From: Triparma columacea
Lineage: Eukaryota > Sar > Bolidophyceae > Parmales > Triparmaceae
Direction of reading: 5' to 3'
DNA: 41,176 bases
Assembly: GCA_030267965.1 (NCBI GenBank)
Contig: BRYA01000172.1
Coordinates: forward strand, 1-41,176
The notes under the pieces were generated by a model. The model searched no databases, was not told the DNA's origin, and saw nothing but the letters and a program-made list of their open reading frames with translations. Position 1 is the stretch's first letter. Every line of letters begins with the position of its first letter. Of this stretch, positions 19,315 to 29,170 are shown piece by piece. Both the position numbers and the translations under genes were made by a program.

Positions 19315-20217
19315 TTACAGAAATTCCAGAATAACTCTCCACATAACCTTGGGGAGCCTCTTGCGTACCGCAGTTACCCCAAGTGTTTGCACTTCACCTC
19401 CGTCCTGTCGCTTCCTCTTTTTTTGGTCCGTATAGAGTGTCTTGAGGCAGGTCAGAACGGTGACGCGTTGAAGTATGCGGTGCCACCTAGAATGGAGGAG
19501 GTCCTTGACAGTCGACATATTTTGATCGGCAGCGGCGGCGTTTAGGGCATTGCAGTTCGAGAAGCAGCTGAAACCGACGGAGACGGCAGGAGATAAACTG
19601 AGTCTCGTCAGGGCAGAGCATCCGTAGAAGGCGCCACTGTGAATCCTCGTCACTGAGTCCGGGATGGTGATGGCCGCGAGGGAGGAGCATTCTTTGAAGG
19701 CCCAAGTGCCAATTATCGTCACTCCGTCCGGGATTGTGATAGCTCCGAGGGAGGAGCATCTGCAGAAGGTGCCAACGCCAATCATTGTCACTCCGTCCGG
19801 GATGGTGATGGCTGCGAGGGAGGAGCATGCACTGAAGGCGTCATCGCCAATCGATGTCACTCCATCCAAGATTGTGATGGCTGCGAGGGAAGAGCATCTG
19901 CTGAAGGCGCACTTGCAAATTGTCGTCACTCCGTCCGGGATTGTGATGGCCGTGAGCGAGGAGCATTCGTAGAAGGCGCCAGCGCCAATTATCGTCACTG
20001 AGTCCGGGATGGTGATGGCCGTGAGGGAGGAGCATCCGTAGAAGGCGCCCTCGCCAATTGTCGTCACTGAATCCGGGATTATGATGGCTGCGAGGGAGGA
20101 GCATGCCATGAAGGCGTATTGGTCAATTGTTGTCACTCCCTTTGCAAAAGTCACCTCTGTGAGCTCACGATCGCCAGAGAAAGTCTCTTTGCCAGAGTAC
20201 ACTGCTGAGTTGGGCAT
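19315..20217 (-). CDS. BspA-type leucine-rich repeat protein, array copy 2 (nine repeats)
   Basis: One exon. I place the start at 20217 (MPNSAVYSGKETFSGDRELTEV), the position matching the starts of the other copies; an upstream in-frame ATG at 20247 would add MSTNTFILPT. It then has 300 residues with nine 23-residue LRR_5 repeats, two more than copies 1 and 3. The extra repeats contain variants such as IGVGTFCRCSS and ICKCAFSRCSS. The C-terminal region is shorter than in copy 1 (KKRKRQDGGEV) but ends with the same LPKVMWRVILEFL. The difference in repeat number points to unequal crossing-over inside the array. Confidence 0.87.
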   Translation of the reverse strand: MPNSAVYSGKETFSGDRELTEVTFAKGVTTIDQYAFMACSSLAAIIIPDSVTTIGEGAFYGCSSLTAITIPDSVTIIGAGAFYECSSLTAITIPDGVTTICKCAFSRCSSLAAITILDGVTSIGDDAFSACSSLAAITIPDGVTMIGVGTFCRCSSLGAITIPDGVTIIGTWAFKECSSLAAITIPDSVTRIHSGAFYGCSALTRLSLSPAVSVGFSCFSNCNALNAAAADQNMSTVKDLLHSRWHRILQRVTVLTCLKTLYTDQKKRKRQDGGEVQTLGVTAVRKRLPKVMWRVILEFL

Positions 20218-20640
20218 TGTGGGAAGGATGAAAGTATTTGTGCTCACAGCGCTCGAGCTAGAGTATGGGGTATGGCGTGAATGTTTAGATGGAGAGGAGG
20301 TGAGTGAAAGTTAGGGATTTTGGCGGTGTAGTTTTTTGGGGACCAAATTTGAGCTTAAAATACAATATGTTTGGATATGATGTAGGTAGTAGTATCGTTG
20401 TTGGTATTGTGAAGAGTTAGGTTGGTTGTGAAACGTAGCTAAAGTGTATAATACAGTGTATGATCCAGATTTCTTGCCAATATTGTCCAAAACTTTCGCA
20501 AAGTCCCAAATCCGAACCAAAATGGTTTGAGGTTTTTGGCTCCGGAGACTCCAAAAAAGAAAGCGTTTGTTCGTAAGAAAGCATTGTGTTCGATAATATT
20601 GAAAGACCCTTCTGTGTGCTGTTCAACATTGATTTTAGAA
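20218..20640. other. Intergenic spacer between LRR copies 2 and 3
   Basis: The left part is the duplicated 5' flank of copy 2. The part from about 20460 to 20600 is unique to this spacer (tgatccagatttcttgccaatattg and the aaaagaaagcg region). The last 40 bp are the duplicated 3' flank of copy 3. No gene is seen. Confidence 0.65.
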
Positions 20641-21423
20641 TTACAGAAATTCCAGAATAACTCTCCACATAACCTTCGGGAGCTTCTTGAATGCCTTAGT
20701 TCCCTTCAGCGCGACCACTTCATCTCCGTCAAGGCGCTTCCGCTTCAGCCTATCCGATCTCCTGGGTTGGTCCTCCAAGAGTTTCTTGAGGCAGGCCAGA
20801 ACGGTGACGCGGTCACGTATGCGGTGCCACCTAGAATGGAGGAGGTCTGAGACAGTCGCCATATTCTGATCGGCAGCAACAGAGATTAGAACGGCGCAAT
20901 TTGAGAAGCAGTCGTAACCGATAGAGACCGCAGGAGATAAACTGAGTCTCGTTAGAGCGGTGCATCTGTCGAAGGCGTAATTGCCAATCATAGTCACCGA
21001 GTCCGGGATTGTGATGGCTGCTAGGGAGGAGCATCTCAAGAAGGCCTGAAAGCCAATCTTTGTCACTCCATCTGGGATTGTGATGGCTGCGAGGGAGGAG
21101 CATCTGTTGAAGGCATTTTCGCCAATCGTCATCACTGAGTCCGGGATTGTGATGGCTGCGAGGGAGGAGCATCCCCAGAAGGCGCCATTGCCAATCAAGG
21201 TAACTGAGTCCGAGATTGTGATGGCAGTAAGGGAGGAGCATCCTTTGAAGGCGTAATTGCCAATCGTCATCACAGAGTCTGGGATTGTGATGGCTGCGAG
21301 GGAGGAGCATTCCCTGAAGGCGTCTCTGTCAATCTTCGTCACTCCCCTTGCAAAAGTCACCTCTGTGAGTTCATGATCATCACAGAAGCTCTCTTTGCCA
21401 GAGTATACTGCTGATTTGGGCAT
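20641..21423 (-). CDS. BspA-type leucine-rich repeat protein, array copy 3
   Basis: One exon of 260 residues from the ATG at 21423 (MPKSAVYSGKESFCDDHELTEV). This is the same length as copy 1, with seven LRR_5 repeats and the same C-terminal block (RSDRLKRKRLDGDEV, ending LPKVMWRVILEFL). The frame stays open upstream to 21642, but those 73 extra residues match the conserved 5' flank of the other copies, which is noncoding there, so I reject the longer start. Copies 1 and 3 are more alike in the C-terminal part than either is to copy 2. Confidence 0.87.
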   Translation of the reverse strand: MPKSAVYSGKESFCDDHELTEVTFARGVTKIDRDAFRECSSLAAITIPDSVMTIGNYAFKGCSSLTAITISDSVTLIGNGAFWGCSSLAAITIPDSVMTIGENAFNRCSSLAAITIPDGVTKIGFQAFLRCSSLAAITIPDSVTMIGNYAFDRCTALTRLSLSPAVSIGYDCFSNCAVLISVAADQNMATVSDLLHSRWHRIRDRVTVLACLKKLLEDQPRRSDRLKRKRLDGDEVVALKGTKAFKKLPKVMWRVILEFL

Positions 21424-21959
21424 GTTGGGAAGGATTTGGAAGGATTTGGAAGGATTTGGGAAGGATGAAACTAATTGTACTGACAGCGCTTGAGTTAGGA
21501 TATGTCGTGAATGTTTAGATGGAGGAGGAGGAGATTGAAAGTTAGGGATTTGGGCGATGTAGTTTTGTTGGGAATCAAATTTGAGCTCAAAATACAATGT
21601 TTTTGGATATGGTGTAGGTAGTAGTATTGTTGTTGGTATCATGAAGAGTTAGGTCGGTTGTGAAACGTAGCTAAAGTTTATAATACAGTTTACTTGGCAA
21701 ATAATGCCCAAATCAAAAACCCTCTTTTCCTCATTTTCCCGAGCAATCTGGAATAGCCCTTCAAAGCTCAAATTGTTAGTTTGTTACGATATAGTTGTAG
21801 TAGTTGTGCTTAAACAATACACATATAGCTATATCTTGCGTTATATTGGATATAGGGATAATACAGGGAGTTATAACAGTCCACAATCATCGAGGTGACA
21901 TAAGTGAAGTTCAATTTGCTCCTCATTTTCCGACTCTTTTCTACAAGCACATACATATT
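21424..21959. promoter_or_regulatory. Divergent upstream region of LRR copy 3 and carbamoyltransferase
   Basis: The part to about 21690 is the duplicated LRR 5' flank, with three tandem ggaaggattt units at about 21428-21460. The rest (21700-21959) is AT-rich with tatagctatatcttg and tacatatta strings and is the upstream region of the plus-strand gene at 21960. No other gene is seen. Confidence 0.55.
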
Positions 21960-24900
21960 ATGGTATCAGTCGTCAGCAAGTTAATCAGTGTATACTTAGT
22001 GAGCTTTGTTGTGTTTCTTTATGCATTTCCTCTTTATGCATTCACCACTCCAAACTACACTCCAAACTACAGTCCTTTCTACAATCCTATCTACACGAAA
22101 TGCAATGAAGAGAACAAGATGAGTGGAGAGAAGATGAGAAGAGGACACATTATGAGAGGAGAAATGAGTGGAGAGATTGATGGAGAGATTGATGGAGCAA
22201 ATGACAAAGAGAGTGCTCCCGATAGCGCTCTCGATCGCGCTCACCCCCCCGCTGAAACCAACGATGTTATCTTTGGTGTTAACAAATACTCCCATGATAC
22301 AACACTTTGCGTATTCGACCTCAGAAAAGGGAAGAATAAAATATGGATGACAAGCAAGGAAAGGTAAGAAAGAGTGTTGCAAACTACAATCTCAACTACA
22401 ATCTCAACTACTACCAAGACTACGAAGACTACCAAGACTCATATTACAACTCACTACTTAACTTGGAAAATACCTCTGCCTCTACCCCTATCTCACACTT
22501 ACAAACCCTCACAACCCCAAACCCTCTCCCCCCAAACCCCAGATTCAGTAGGCATAAGCACGACGGTGGTTCTCTTAGTATCTGTACCTCCTCGTGGTTG
22601 CAGAGTAACCCAGAGTTAACCTCCCTCTCCTCCCTCTCCCCCCCTACCCTCCCCAATGTAACATGTTACCATAACAATCACCACTTTCCGATTTCAACGA
22701 TAGATCAACCCAGCATCTACGACCCGCGTTTAACTGAGGATAAAAACGCCGTGTTATGGGGATCTATGTTATCCACAACGTTATCTACAAATGACGATGA
22801 AGATGACTTATCATCGGATTTAAACATACCCTCCAAATCACCTTCCACAATAGGTCATCATCTCTCCCACGCGTTTTCCGGTGCGTCTTTAGCTGTGTTT
22901 AACAATGGTATGAATAAAGGTGTCGTCAGCGTTATGGACGGTATGGGCGATACATGGGATATGGGGAAAGACGAAAGAGACGAGTGGGAGGAGGGGTTTA
23001 CAGCCGTTTTACAGGTAAGTAGGGGGAAGGAGGGGTATGGTGGGGGGGTTACAACGGAATTTATATTATATACATGAACGAATCAAATTAAAACACACAT
23101 TCTCAACTCACGAACCCTCCCCACCCGAACTCTAGGATGATGGTAGGGGTATAATCCTAACCCCCGGTGGTAACTCAAGCATCCCCTCCCTCCCCCCACA
23201 TTTAACATTCCGTGAATCCGAGTCGTTTTACACCTTCACCTCCACCTCATCAACCCAACTATCCTTAACCTTGAAACCAATATTAAAACGTTACGCATCA
23301 ACTTATTCACCGTTTACAGCGGGACATGGTTTTGAGAACATAAATTCCCTCGGAGCTGGTTATTCCCGTGTTTCCTCCCACGTGTTTAAGCATTGGAACT
23401 CCTGTGGTAAAGTGATGGGTGTATCCCCTTACGCTAAAACCAGGAAAGGTTGGGTTGTTAGAGGGAGTGTGGTGGGGATGAGGGGTGTGGAGGTTAATAC
23501 TAAGAGATTAGGGGGAAGACCGAAGGGGTTTGATGTTAGTGATAGAGAGGTAAGGTGGGGGGGAGGGGGAGATGGGTGTTTTATGGACGGTTTTTTTGAT
23601 GAGAAACTACGAAATGAGACTAACACGAGAGGGCTTGTAGATTGATTTCCTAAATCGATTCCAGTCCTCCTCCTCCTCCTCCTCTTCTCCCTCCACCCGT
23701 GCTATGGGTTTAGGCGAAGATGGTTGGGACATAGAAAGTGTATCCGACCCCAACATCGCGTCCGTAATATCCCTCTGTCACGACGTTCAGTTAGACACCA
23801 ACACCATGGTGTTTGAAACCTTATCCCACATCCGCCATCTCGCCACCAGTACCCACGGCCCTGAGTATGGGGACAACGTTGTACTGACGGGTGGCGTTGC
23901 ATTGAACAGTGTTACGAACGGGCTTTTGAAGACGGATCCATCCTCCCCATTTTCCAACGTTTACATACCCCCCTTCACTGGTGATGAAGGTGTAGCGTTC
24001 GGGGCAGCCGTTAAAGCCGCGATTGACGAGTATGGGGGGGAAGAGAAGGGGAAGAGGTTGAGGGAAGTTCTGGAGGTATTTGAACCTTTTACGGGGACTG
24101 TTTATGGGGAGGAGGAGATTTTGGAGGCGTTAGAGGAGGTGAGGAGGAAGGGGAATACAAAGAGGAATTCAAAGGACAGGAGGGAGACTTATTCATCTAA
24201 CGCAAATCGACGTCTCCCCCCCCTCCCCCCCCCCCTACTATTTATCACGCAGTTTGAAGGGTTCATAAACGTGGATAATTTCACTGGTCTCTCAGACGAT
24301 CTAGTCACCTTCGCCGCCTCCCGTATCGCCTCCGGCTCGGTGATCGCATGGTACCAGGGCGGCTCAGAGGTCGGCCCCAGGGCCCTCGGCCACCGCTCTA
24401 TACTGGGGGACCCGAGGGACGGGAGGATGGTGGAATTCATTAACAAGAAAATTAAAGTCAGGGAAAACTTTAGACCGTTTGCACCATCCGTACTTAAGGA
24501 GTACGTGAGCGAGGTGAGTATTATACAGGAAGGCACAGCAAATTTCTCTCAGCCTTAGCAGTGGTTCGTATTATACAGGAAGGCACAACAAATGTTCTCT
24601 CAGCCTTAGCAAACTAACCAAGCCCCCCCCCTATTTCGCAGTGGTTCGAATGGGACGACGTGTCTGACCAGGACGTCTCCCCATACATGAGTCTAACCCT
24701 CCAAGCACGTCCAGACAAGGTCCTAAAAATTCCAGCCGTCATACACGTAGACGGTAGCAGTAGGATACAGTCCGTCGACGGTACCAAGCCGGGAACCCGA
24801 CTCTACCATAAGCTTATAAGCAAGTTCAGGGAGATTACGGGTGTACCCATGGTCCTTAACACGAGCTTCAACACAATCAAGGGGGAGCCTATCGTGGAGA

Positions 24901-25292
24901 AACCTAGGGGCGCACTCGTGAGCTTCCTAACGAGGGCACCAGAGCTGAGGTGGCTCGTTATAGGGGACTACGTTATTGAGAGGAGGCGTTGCGTTGTCGG
25001 GAGGGAGGATATATTCCAGGTTAAGGGAGGCTTCAGCATTACGACAAGGGAAAGATTTTGGGGGGGGAAGGGGGATATGGGAGCGGTTGAAGAGGTCACT
25101 GTTAGAATGCAGGGACTAGAGGAGTGGGGGGATATCAGCGTGGATAAAGACTTTGGGGGGGATGTTCTGGCACTCTGCGACGGGACGAGAACTGTTGAGG
25201 AAGTCGCTGAAGAGATGGGGGTTGATGTTGACGAAATTATCGAAGTGGTGGGGTCGCTAGAGAAAAAGATGCTCTTAAGACAACACACTTAG
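21960..25292 (+). CDS. Secreted NodU/CmcH-type carbamoyltransferase with PqqD-like C-terminal domain
   Basis: Five exons (21960-22363, 22543-23014, 23136-23549, 23665-24513, 24642-25292) give 929 residues. A signal peptide (SKLISVYLVSFVVFLYAFPLYAF) and a linker precede the N-terminal carbamoyltransferase domain (PF02543): NDVIFGVNKYSHDTTLCVFD, KERFSRHKHDGG across intron 1, HHLSHAFSGASLAVF, VSVMDGMGDTWD and CGKVMGVSPYA. The C-terminal half has NVVLTGGVALNSV, SEVGPRALGHRSIL and FRPFAPSVL, then VDGSSRIQSVDG and TGVPMVLNTSFNTIKGEPIV. These enzymes use carbamoyl phosphate and ATP to carbamoylate a hydroxyl group. The final 100 residues hold VLALCDGTRTVEEVAEEMGV, the signature of a PqqD-like winged helix. 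The acceptor substrate cannot be read from the sequence. Confidence 0.9.
24519..24618 (+). repeat. 50-bp tandem duplication in carbamoyltransferase intron 4
   Basis: Two copies, 24519-24568 and 24569-24618, begin tattatacaggaaggcaca and include ctctcagccttagca. The true acceptor of the intron (cgcag|tggttcgaatgg, exon start 24642) has a look-alike between the copies (agcag|tggttcgtatt, about 24558-24570). Splicing at the look-alike would run into a TAG within about 50 nt, so it should be silent or unproductive. Confidence 0.85.
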
Positions 25293-25342
25293 GCAACAAG
25301 ACTGTAAGAGTTGAGGTTTTCATAAGGACTTTACAATTTTGA

Positions 25343-26557
25343 TTACGATCCAAAGACTTGAACGGCATTTAAGTTGAATGTCTTTTCATCTCCTCCAGCT
25401 TGACGATTGACTTTTTCCAGGCGCACAATCCTAACCCCGGCAATCGGATGCGTCAGCTTGAGCTTGAAGCCCTCATGGTGTTCAGAGTTTTCTACAATCT
25501 TCTCGAGGAGAGGAGAGCGACTGCTGTCAAGCAACAAAACCTTAACGCCGGTGAGTCTTCTAGCATATCCGGGCCTACCGTAAACGTGGATTTCTTGGCA
25601 AGTGCTTTCCCTCTTTAGCTTCACTTCCCAAAAGGGCAAGTCGTCTCGTTGAGCAGTGTGAGAGTAGGAACCTGCTCCCCCGAAGCCCCTTGTGGAGGCA
25701 AAGCTTCCCCTGATTGCCTGAGAGGCAGTCATGCCTTGGCCATAATTAGTGCTTTGGCTTGCGGTTCCATCAAAGGTGAGGTCGATGGCTCCTCCAAGGT
25801 CTCTGGGAGCTGTCCCTGAAGTTGGCGTCTTGCAGCCTTCCACAGTGCAAGTCGACTCACTAAGATTAAAGCTGCGAAGACTGACAGCCGTGCTAACTAC
25901 CGAATCACCGACGGCGGTGGCAACGGGGACCACAATTTCATACTCATCTTCGAGCTTTTCAGCAGGCCCACGGTATTCAACCTCCGTGAGATTGCCAGAG
26001 AAGTCCGGGGCCATGTCATCAGAGCCAATGTGATGTCCAATCATCCTGCCAATGTTGATAACTGTGTCAGGGTGGTCACCGACGGCATGGAGGCCCTCGC
26101 CATCAACGTGGCCATCCACAAGGACCTTGTATTTTCCATCCTCGAACTTGACCCCGACTTGGTGATTTCGTCCATCGTCAACCCTCGTCCTTCCAACAAC
26201 ACATCCAACCCATCCAATGTCGAAGCAGACGACGCCCTTACGCAGGAAGAGCATCTTTCCTTGCCCCTCATGGCCCCCATTTTTCCATAAACCACTGGGG
26301 AAGCACTTGGCCGCGATGGATCCCCTTTCCTTGGAAGTTCGGATCCGTGCAGTCAACGTGAATGGAACTTGACCGGAAAAGTCCCACGACGACGCCGAAG
26401 GGGATTGGCTAGCAGCAGCAGCAGGCAGCTTACTAACTGTTCCTTTGCCTTTTCCGAAGGCTATGGCCTTTGCTTCTGTTAGGTTGTTTCCGCAACGCGG
26501 GCAGAACTTGAAGGTGTCCTCGCACTTGAGGCCACATAAGTGGCAAAAAAATACCAT
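25343..26557 (-). CDS. Zinc-ribbon protein with LamG-like and discoidin/fucolectin-type domains
   Basis: Single exon. I chose the ATG at 26557, which puts a zinc ribbon at the N-terminus (MVFFCHLCGLKCEDTFKFC, then PRCG) and gives 404 residues. An upstream ATG at 26611 would add a hydrophobic segment (MPFLLSVFCCYLLILLSQ) and turn the start into a signal peptide. A linker precedes a LamG/concanavalin-like domain (SWDFSGQVPFTLTARIRTS, VVCFDIGWVGCVV, NHQVGVKFEDGKYKVLVDG). The C-terminal 150 residues look like an F5/8-type or fucolectin sugar-binding domain: DLTFDGTASQSTNYGQG, FWEVKLKRESTCQEIHVYGR and VRIVRLEKV. A carbohydrate-binding role is likely; the zinc ribbon is unexpected beside it. It converges with the carbamoyltransferase gene 50 bp away. 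Confidence 0.82.
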   Translation of the reverse strand: MVFFCHLCGLKCEDTFKFCPRCGNNLTEAKAIAFGKGKGTVSKLPAAAASQSPSASSWDFSGQVPFTLTARIRTSKERGSIAAKCFPSGLWKNGGHEGQGKMLFLRKGVVCFDIGWVGCVVGRTRVDDGRNHQVGVKFEDGKYKVLVDGHVDGEGLHAVGDHPDTVINIGRMIGHHIGSDDMAPDFSGNLTEVEYRGPAEKLEDEYEIVVPVATAVGDSVVSTAVSLRSFNLSESTCTVEGCKTPTSGTAPRDLGGAIDLTFDGTASQSTNYGQGMTASQAIRGSFASTRGFGGAGSYSHTAQRDDLPFWEVKLKRESTCQEIHVYGRPGYARRLTGVKVLLLDSSRSPLLEKIVENSEHHEGFKLKLTHPIAGVRIVRLEKVNRQAGGDEKTFNLNAVQVFGS

Positions 26558-26689
26558 TTGCGAAAGAAGGATGAGTAAGTAACAGCAAAAGACGGAAAGA
26601 AGGAAGGGCAAATCTTTGGACCAAAGGACTTTTAGAGTGAAGCCAAATAATTTTATCCTATAAATGTTGCTGCTTCGCTGCTTCTTAAA

Positions 26690-28651
26690 TTACTCCTCAT
26701 CCTCATCTTCAATCGGCAGTACACTGCTTACTTTCGTCTTCCCACCTGGAATAAACTCCACTGGCACTTTAGCTTTCATCACATCAGTAAACCACTCTGG
26801 CTGCTCTTCTTGCCACTTAGCCCAATTTAGCTTAACCCATTTCTTGATTTCTCCTTGAATTGAGACCCAATGACGTTTTGACCTTTTAAAGACCACGAAC
26901 ATTATTGCATCACTTTTCCCTTCAAGGAAATACGCCATAGTCTTGTCCTTCCCTCTTTGTATGCTCCAAAAAGTGCGCAAGTACTTCTTCTCAATATTCA
27001 AAAAGAAGGCAGCAAAGCATAGGGTAGTTATCAGTATGGAATACTTCATAATCGATGATGCAATATCAATTGCCTTTTCATCAACATAAGGCGAAGCTAT
27101 GAATATTGACACAGGTAGGCTTCCCATTGTCAACAGAAGACCAAACAACCAATAGAATCCTCCAACTTCGTTAGGATGTCGAAAGTGCGCAATTGATGTG
27201 AAGTCAACAACGATCTTTACCACCACTCTCATTAGAATGCTACTGACAATCTCGGAGTTACCCCCAAATGGCAACCAGTACCAGAAGTCACCCCTCAATA
27301 TCTTAACCAACAAGTACAGGCCTAGGTCGGCTCCAATGTAGAGAAAGGCCCAACTACCCCCAATCAACCCAAGAAGTACTATTGTTGTACACCTTATTAG
27401 AAGCATCCCTGCTGTAAAGAGCATCATGGACACAAATACTGCTGTTCTCTTGCTTGCTTTTGCAGGTATATAGCCGTAGAAATCTTTGTCCCTTTCTCTC
27501 TTACCAGGCTCTGTGTCCACGTCATAACTAATTGTTGCAGAGGCAAAGCCTGTTGTAATCGCTGACACAGCAACTGAAAGCCATGCTGAAGTTCCAACCT
27601 CTTTTTCACTGGTTGCTATAGCCATAAGTTGGATAATCACTCCAGGAATTGCCTCAGCAAACATCTCAATAACTTTCATCCAAGTCATCTCAAACATTGG
27701 GTCAGTTGCAGCCCCAACCTCTTGCTTTGCTCCAGTTGCAACCCTGTAAGCATCAACTGCAGGCTTGTACCCAAGCAAGATTGGAATCCATTCCCTTAAG
27801 ACCCTTTCAATCCCCAACTTCCTGTTCTGTGCCCAAACAGCAATCATTTGAAGCCCAATTGACACTACAAAACTTGCCAGAGATGCCTTAAAGTACCCAT
27901 ACTTCTCATCACTCCAAAACTTGTATGTCACATACACATCAGTGAGCAAATCAGACATGCTCAGCACTGCACCAAACACAACCCATTTTTTCGAGCCAAA
28001 GTTTGTCGTGACGAATAACTCCTTAACAACAGCCTCGAGCATTGGGCTTAGCCAGCCATTCTCTCTCATGACTTCTTGTACCTCAGAGTGCTCCCCTGCC
28101 CAGACTCTGACTGCTTCCTCAGCAGACGTTGTAACTAACATTGTCTTTGTCAGATCACACCCGATCTCCCACCCCTTGGCTTCCTCCTCATTCTCATTCA
28201 AGCCCTCCTTTGCAGCGTCCCTTTTCAGTGTTTTCCTCACCACAGCGCACAACATGGTTCCGACAAAATTGTGCTGCTCTTTTAGCTCCCCCAGTGCTTG
28301 GTTGCTTGAGATGAAATCCTTTACGACCTTCAATTTACTTTCTCCGTTATGCCCACGTTTCCTCTTCTTCACTGTTTGCATCAACTGCTCGCCAATTCTT
28401 GTTCCAACGATAACTTCTCCTTCCCCTGTGGTTAAAGCATCTGTAAGAGGGTCCATAACGTCGAGCTTTTCACACTCGTCGTCTTCAACATCAACTACAA
28501 TATCACTCTCCACAATGGCCTGTTCTTCGCGCACAGCAGTACCACCTTCAGTTGCCTTAACCATGTTGTTCTCTTTTGCGCTCACATCTCCTAGGGCTGT
28601 AACACCATCAATGTGCGAATCTGTCGTCGATTTCGCCACATCATGGGGCAT
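26690..28651 (-). CDS. Polytopic membrane protein, XK-related-like, function unknown
   Basis: Single exon of 653 residues. The first 230 residues are soluble, acidic and basic in patches (DIVVDVEDDECEKLDVMDPL, KKRKRGHNGESKLKVVKDF). About eight membrane segments follow, starting WVVFGAVLSMSDLLTDVYVTYKFW. The (S/A)DLLTDVYVTY motif in the first helix and the next helix (YFKASLASFVVSIGLQMIAV) recall XK-related (XKR) scramblases, but the likeness is limited. Later segments are VIEMFAEAIPGVIIQLMAI, AVFVSMMLFTAGMLLIRCTT and YSILITTLCFAAFFLNIE. The C-terminus is basic, then acidic (IEDEDEE). I am sure of the gene but not of the family. Tandem repeats lie upstream of its start. Confidence 0.8.
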   Translation of the reverse strand: MPHDVAKSTTDSHIDGVTALGDVSAKENNMVKATEGGTAVREEQAIVESDIVVDVEDDECEKLDVMDPLTDALTTGEGEVIVGTRIGEQLMQTVKKRKRGHNGESKLKVVKDFISSNQALGELKEQHNFVGTMLCAVVRKTLKRDAAKEGLNENEEEAKGWEIGCDLTKTMLVTTSAEEAVRVWAGEHSEVQEVMRENGWLSPMLEAVVKELFVTTNFGSKKWVVFGAVLSMSDLLTDVYVTYKFWSDEKYGYFKASLASFVVSIGLQMIAVWAQNRKLGIERVLREWIPILLGYKPAVDAYRVATGAKQEVGAATDPMFEMTWMKVIEMFAEAIPGVIIQLMAIATSEKEVGTSAWLSVAVSAITTGFASATISYDVDTEPGKRERDKDFYGYIPAKASKRTAVFVSMMLFTAGMLLIRCTTIVLLGLIGGSWAFLYIGADLGLYLLVKILRGDFWYWLPFGGNSEIVSSILMRVVVKIVVDFTSIAHFRHPNEVGGFYWLFGLLLTMGSLPVSIFIASPYVDEKAIDIASSIMKYSILITTLCFAAFFLNIEKKYLRTFWSIQRGKDKTMAYFLEGKSDAIMFVVFKRSKRHWVSIQGEIKKWVKLNWAKWQEEQPEWFTDVMKAKVPVEFIPGGKTKVSSVLPIEDEDEE

Positions 28652-28683
28652 TTCAGTATCTCCGGACGAAGCTGTCGTCGAAG

Positions 28684-29040
28684 TGTATTTAAACGCTCCC
28701 GCTGGAAAAGCTTTGCCGCAGTGGTGATTGAGGGCGCTGGGACTGCTCTGAGGTTGAGAGTCACCGAGAAGTCCTTGCAGGTAGGGTGGTGGTGCTCACA
28801 CGCAGAAGCGTTACGGGTCAATTTTCACAAGCGTATCGGTTGTGTCCGTATATATACGCGCTCAAGCAGGAGAAACGTTGCCGCAGTGGTGATTGAGGGT
28901 ACTCAAACAGGAGGGAGTCTCCGACAGGCCTTGCAGGTAAGGGTTGTGCTTGTGCTTGTGCTGATGTGTAGAAGTGTTAAGGGTCGGTCTACAAGCACAA
29001 ATCGGTCGACTAGATGTATTTATGCAATCGAGCAGTGCTT
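28684..29040 (+). repeat. Tandem copies of a roughly 165-bp dispersed repeat upstream of the membrane-protein gene
   Basis: Two full units and a third partial one. The anchor tgccgcagtggtgattgaggg starts at 28714 and 28879, a 165-bp period. Each unit is preceded by a TATA-like string on the minus strand: near 28685 (gtatttaaacgctc), 28844 (gtatatatacgcgctc) and 29010 (gtatttatgcaatcgagc). Because the gene at 28651 reads to the left, each unit could supply its own core promoter. A further inverted relative lies at 36745-36912 (shared string gggtcggtctaca-gcacaaatcgg). I see no coding frame in it. Confidence 0.75.
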
Positions 29041-29170
29041 TTAAGAGAGCTTTCGGGCAGTTCTCTGTGAGTGCTGGGGTCTGGTTCTAGCAAAAAAGAT
29101 TTTTTTCCTCATGGTGGGGTTGGAACAAACAAAGCATAATTTTCACCGAAGTTAAGCATGCATGAGTTGT

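Larger units (their letters stand above)
17978..21700 (-). repeat. Tandem array of three LRR-gene units with conserved flanks
   Basis: Three units of about 1.1-1.4 kb repeat gene, 5' flank and 3' flank. The 3' flank string caacattgattttaga...ttccagaataactctccacata occurs at about 18041-18131, 19300-19345 and 20625-20672. The 5' flank string with gtttttggatatg, ggtag, tatcgttg and gtgaaacgtagct occurs near 19035-19120, 20365-20440 and 21600-21675. Recent local duplication is the simplest cause. The plus-strand ORFs across the repeats are shadows of the LRR codons. Confidence 0.9.

Noticed and set aside
18610..20104. Plus- and minus-strand ORFs made of repeated MMAAREEH- or MLLPRSHH-like units
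   Set aside because: They are other-frame readings of the 69-nt LRR repeat and have no independent support.
21424..21642. Longer start for LRR copy 3
   Set aside because: The extra 73 residues translate the 5' flank that is conserved but not open in the other two copies.
21960..25292. Assignment of the carbamoyltransferase to saxitoxin synthesis (SxtI type)
   Set aside because: The family is broad, no other such pathway gene is in the window, and the signal peptide and PqqD-like tail point elsewhere.
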